Source of the DNA: Bacteroidota bacterium
GTDB lineage: Bacteria > Bacteroidota > Bacteroidia > JABEUT01
Direction: 5' to 3'
Length of the DNA stretch: 64,000 nucleotides
Assembly (NCBI GenBank): GCA_013289475.1
Contig: JABCZW010000001.1
Span: 62,001 to 126,000, forward strand
Part shown: positions 63,002 to 64,000 of the stretch, piece after piece
Layout of the letters: each line of letters starts with the position of its first letter
Numbering within the stretch: position 1 is the stretch's first letter
Translations under genes and position numbers: made by a program
Notes under the pieces: model-generated
What the model saw: only the letters and a program-made list of their open reading frames with translations
Databases searched by the model: none
Told to the model about the DNA's origin: nothing

Positions 63002-63033
63002 TAATAATCTATTTATTATCCTATTTCTGATTT
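63002..63033. promoter_or_regulatory. Possible operator, ATCCTATTTCTGATT motif
   Basis: TAATAATCTATTTATTATCC-TATTTCTGATTT resembles 60611-60642 in order and spacing. A shorter copy, AATCCTATTTCTGTG, is at 63105-63119 and overlaps the start of the plus-strand gene at 63117. Confidence 0.35.
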
Positions 63034-63116
63034 ATTGTTAAATTTGTGCTGGTATAGGGTATTACCTTGTTAATAGTATAGATGAGATTTGTCCAATATA
63101 GTTTAATCCTATTTCT

Positions 63117-64000
63117 GTGAAGGAAACGACTGACTTGCACGATATAATACACTCACTTTCAATGAGTGAGAAGAGGTATATATCCTTGTCGATCATGCAC
63201 CAGGGAGACAACACTTACCTGAAACTTTTCAGGGCAATTGCCAAGCAAAAGGAGTTTGATGAAATTGAACTGAGGGAGATATTGAAAAACGAGAAATTTA
63301 TTGAGCGTTTACCTAAAATAAAGTACTTCCTCTATAACTTTATTTTACGAAAACTTACCAGTTATTACTGGAGCCGTAACCCCGATACCTTTTTGAATGA
63401 GATGTTTATTGAAGTAGATATTCTTTACAAAAAGAACTTATATGGACAGGCCCGTAAAAGAATGTTGAAATTAAAGGCTTTGGCTGAGGAAAATGAAGAA
63501 TATGAATTGCTTTTGCAGTGTTACCGGTGGGAGCGCAGGTTCTCGGTAAACACTTCGTACAGGCCAAAAACTGCCCGCGACAGAGATGCAATTTTACATA
63601 GAGAAATAGAATTAATTAAAAACATTGAGTTGCTCAGCAGGTTTTCTGCTTTGTCCGATAAGTTTTTTATTTATATAAAAACTTATGGCGAGGTAAGGAA
63701 AAAGGCAGATAAAGAAAAAATACAGGAGTTTTTAAATGACCCTATGATGAAACTTGAACCGGAAAAACTACCCCCTCCGGCAAAGATCATGTTCCACCAT
63801 CTTCATCTGCAGTTTCATTATTATTTGCAGGATTATGACCGGGCCCTTGAACATATTGAGAAATATCTTACTGCACTTAAACCCAAAATTTCAGGCAGCG
63901 AGTCTACATTAAAGCGCTATATAAACGGGTTGATTAATAAAGCGCTTATTCTAGGAGGCTTTGGCCGGTACTCAACCGCTTTTGCCACATTAGATAAAAT
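63117..64000 (+). CDS. Conserved Bacteroidota helical-repeat protein (3' end off the right edge)
   Basis: The frame is open from a GTG at 63117 to the window end (294 codons seen). The N-terminus (VKETTDLHDIIHSLSMSEKRY, read with initiator Met) fits a cytoplasmic protein family common in Bacteroidota whose members begin with a similar HDLI-x-SL-x-x-SEKRYF segment and continue as TPR-like helical repeats. Visible repeats include LKLFRAIAKQKEFDEIELREIL, VDILYKKNLYGQARKRMLKLKALAEE and LHLQFHYYLQDYDRALEHIEKYL. The function is unknown. The first bases overlap a copy of the ATCCTATTTCTG motif. Confidence 0.72.
   Translation, partial: MKETTDLHDIIHSLSMSEKRYISLSIMHQGDNTYLKLFRAIAKQKEFDEIELREILKNEKFIERLPKIKYFLYNFILRKLTSYYWSRNPDTFLNEMFIEVDILYKKNLYGQARKRMLKLKALAEENEEYELLLQCYRWERRFSVNTSYRPKTARDRDAILHREIELIKNIELLSRFSALSDKFFIYIKTYGEVRKKADKEKIQEFLNDPMMKLEPEKLPPPAKIMFHHLHLQFHYYLQDYDRALEHIEKYLTALKPKISGSESTLKRYINGLINKALILGGFGRYSTAFATLDK

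Noticed and set aside
1-64000. Search for tRNA, rRNA, transposase, integrase, phage and toxin-antitoxin genes
   Set aside because: Nothing in the reading matched them. A tRNA or small RNA could be missed without a covariance-model scan.

Overview
The window looks like an ordinary chromosomal stretch of a member of the Bacteroidota, most likely a soil or freshwater Chitinophagales/Sphingobacteriales-type genome. The evidence is: several secreted proteins with C-terminal type IX secretion (T9SS) sorting domains of both type A and type B, a T9SS plug protein, a carboxypeptidase-regulatory-domain outer-membrane beta-barrel protein, a DUF3822-rsmD pair, LytTR signalling, AT-rich DNA, and promoters of the Bacteroidetes form TTTG-N19/21-TAnnTTTG instead of sigma-70 boxes. 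I see no rRNA, tRNA, CRISPR array, prophage or transposase.

Layout. 1-4458 (minus): most of an alpha-2-macroglobulin lipoprotein that runs off the left edge. 4563-9878: an outer-membrane protein, a PPK2 polyphosphate kinase, an MgtC/DUF4010 membrane protein, a PrsW-type membrane protease and threonine aldolase. 9880-19408: a flavin reductase, PDH E1 beta, a secreted CNC-motif protein, the T9SS plug, cysteine desulfurase, TatD, a GH39-like T9SS glycosidase, ComF, a transaldolase-like aldolase and a 47-residue lipoprotein. 19420-28124 (mostly minus): uvrB, small lipoproteins, a serC-serA operon with an NTF2-like lipoprotein, rsmD and DUF3822, and a Cys-rich secreted peptide with a clear terminator.

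28278-33229 is an exopolysaccharide export/assembly cluster: a Wzx-type flippase split by a frameshift in a T9 run, two tandem Wzz-like co-polymerases without a kinase domain, and a Wzy/WaaL-type polymerase or ligase. It converges on a GAF/SpoIIE-type phosphatase that is also split, by one extra base in an A8 run. Then come an ABM-family protein and aconitase.

37592-41709 holds two tandem SBBP-repeat secreted proteins that share their 5' ends but carry different T9SS sorting signals. A leftover fragment of the lost type A signal lies after the second gene. 42167-46211 holds the beta-barrel receptor, a nested 225-bp palindrome and a second CNC-motif lipoprotein. 46416-55781 has two tandem serine hydrolases, a lipoprotein, hemA, a histidine kinase/LytTR regulator pair, RNase R and RlmB. 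55874-62854 is a run of large surface proteins (GloVer-repeat T9SS, YadA-like/S74 chaperone, T9SS). A conserved TPR-like Bacteroidota protein runs off the right edge.

The points most worth a second look are the two homopolymer frameshifts at either end of the polysaccharide cluster, the T9SS sorting-signal exchange with its vestige, the CNC protein family, the nested palindrome that supplies a promoter element, several apparently leaderless promoters, and the identical 16-nt GTG-start context on two surface-protein genes. I found no complete new multi-gene system.
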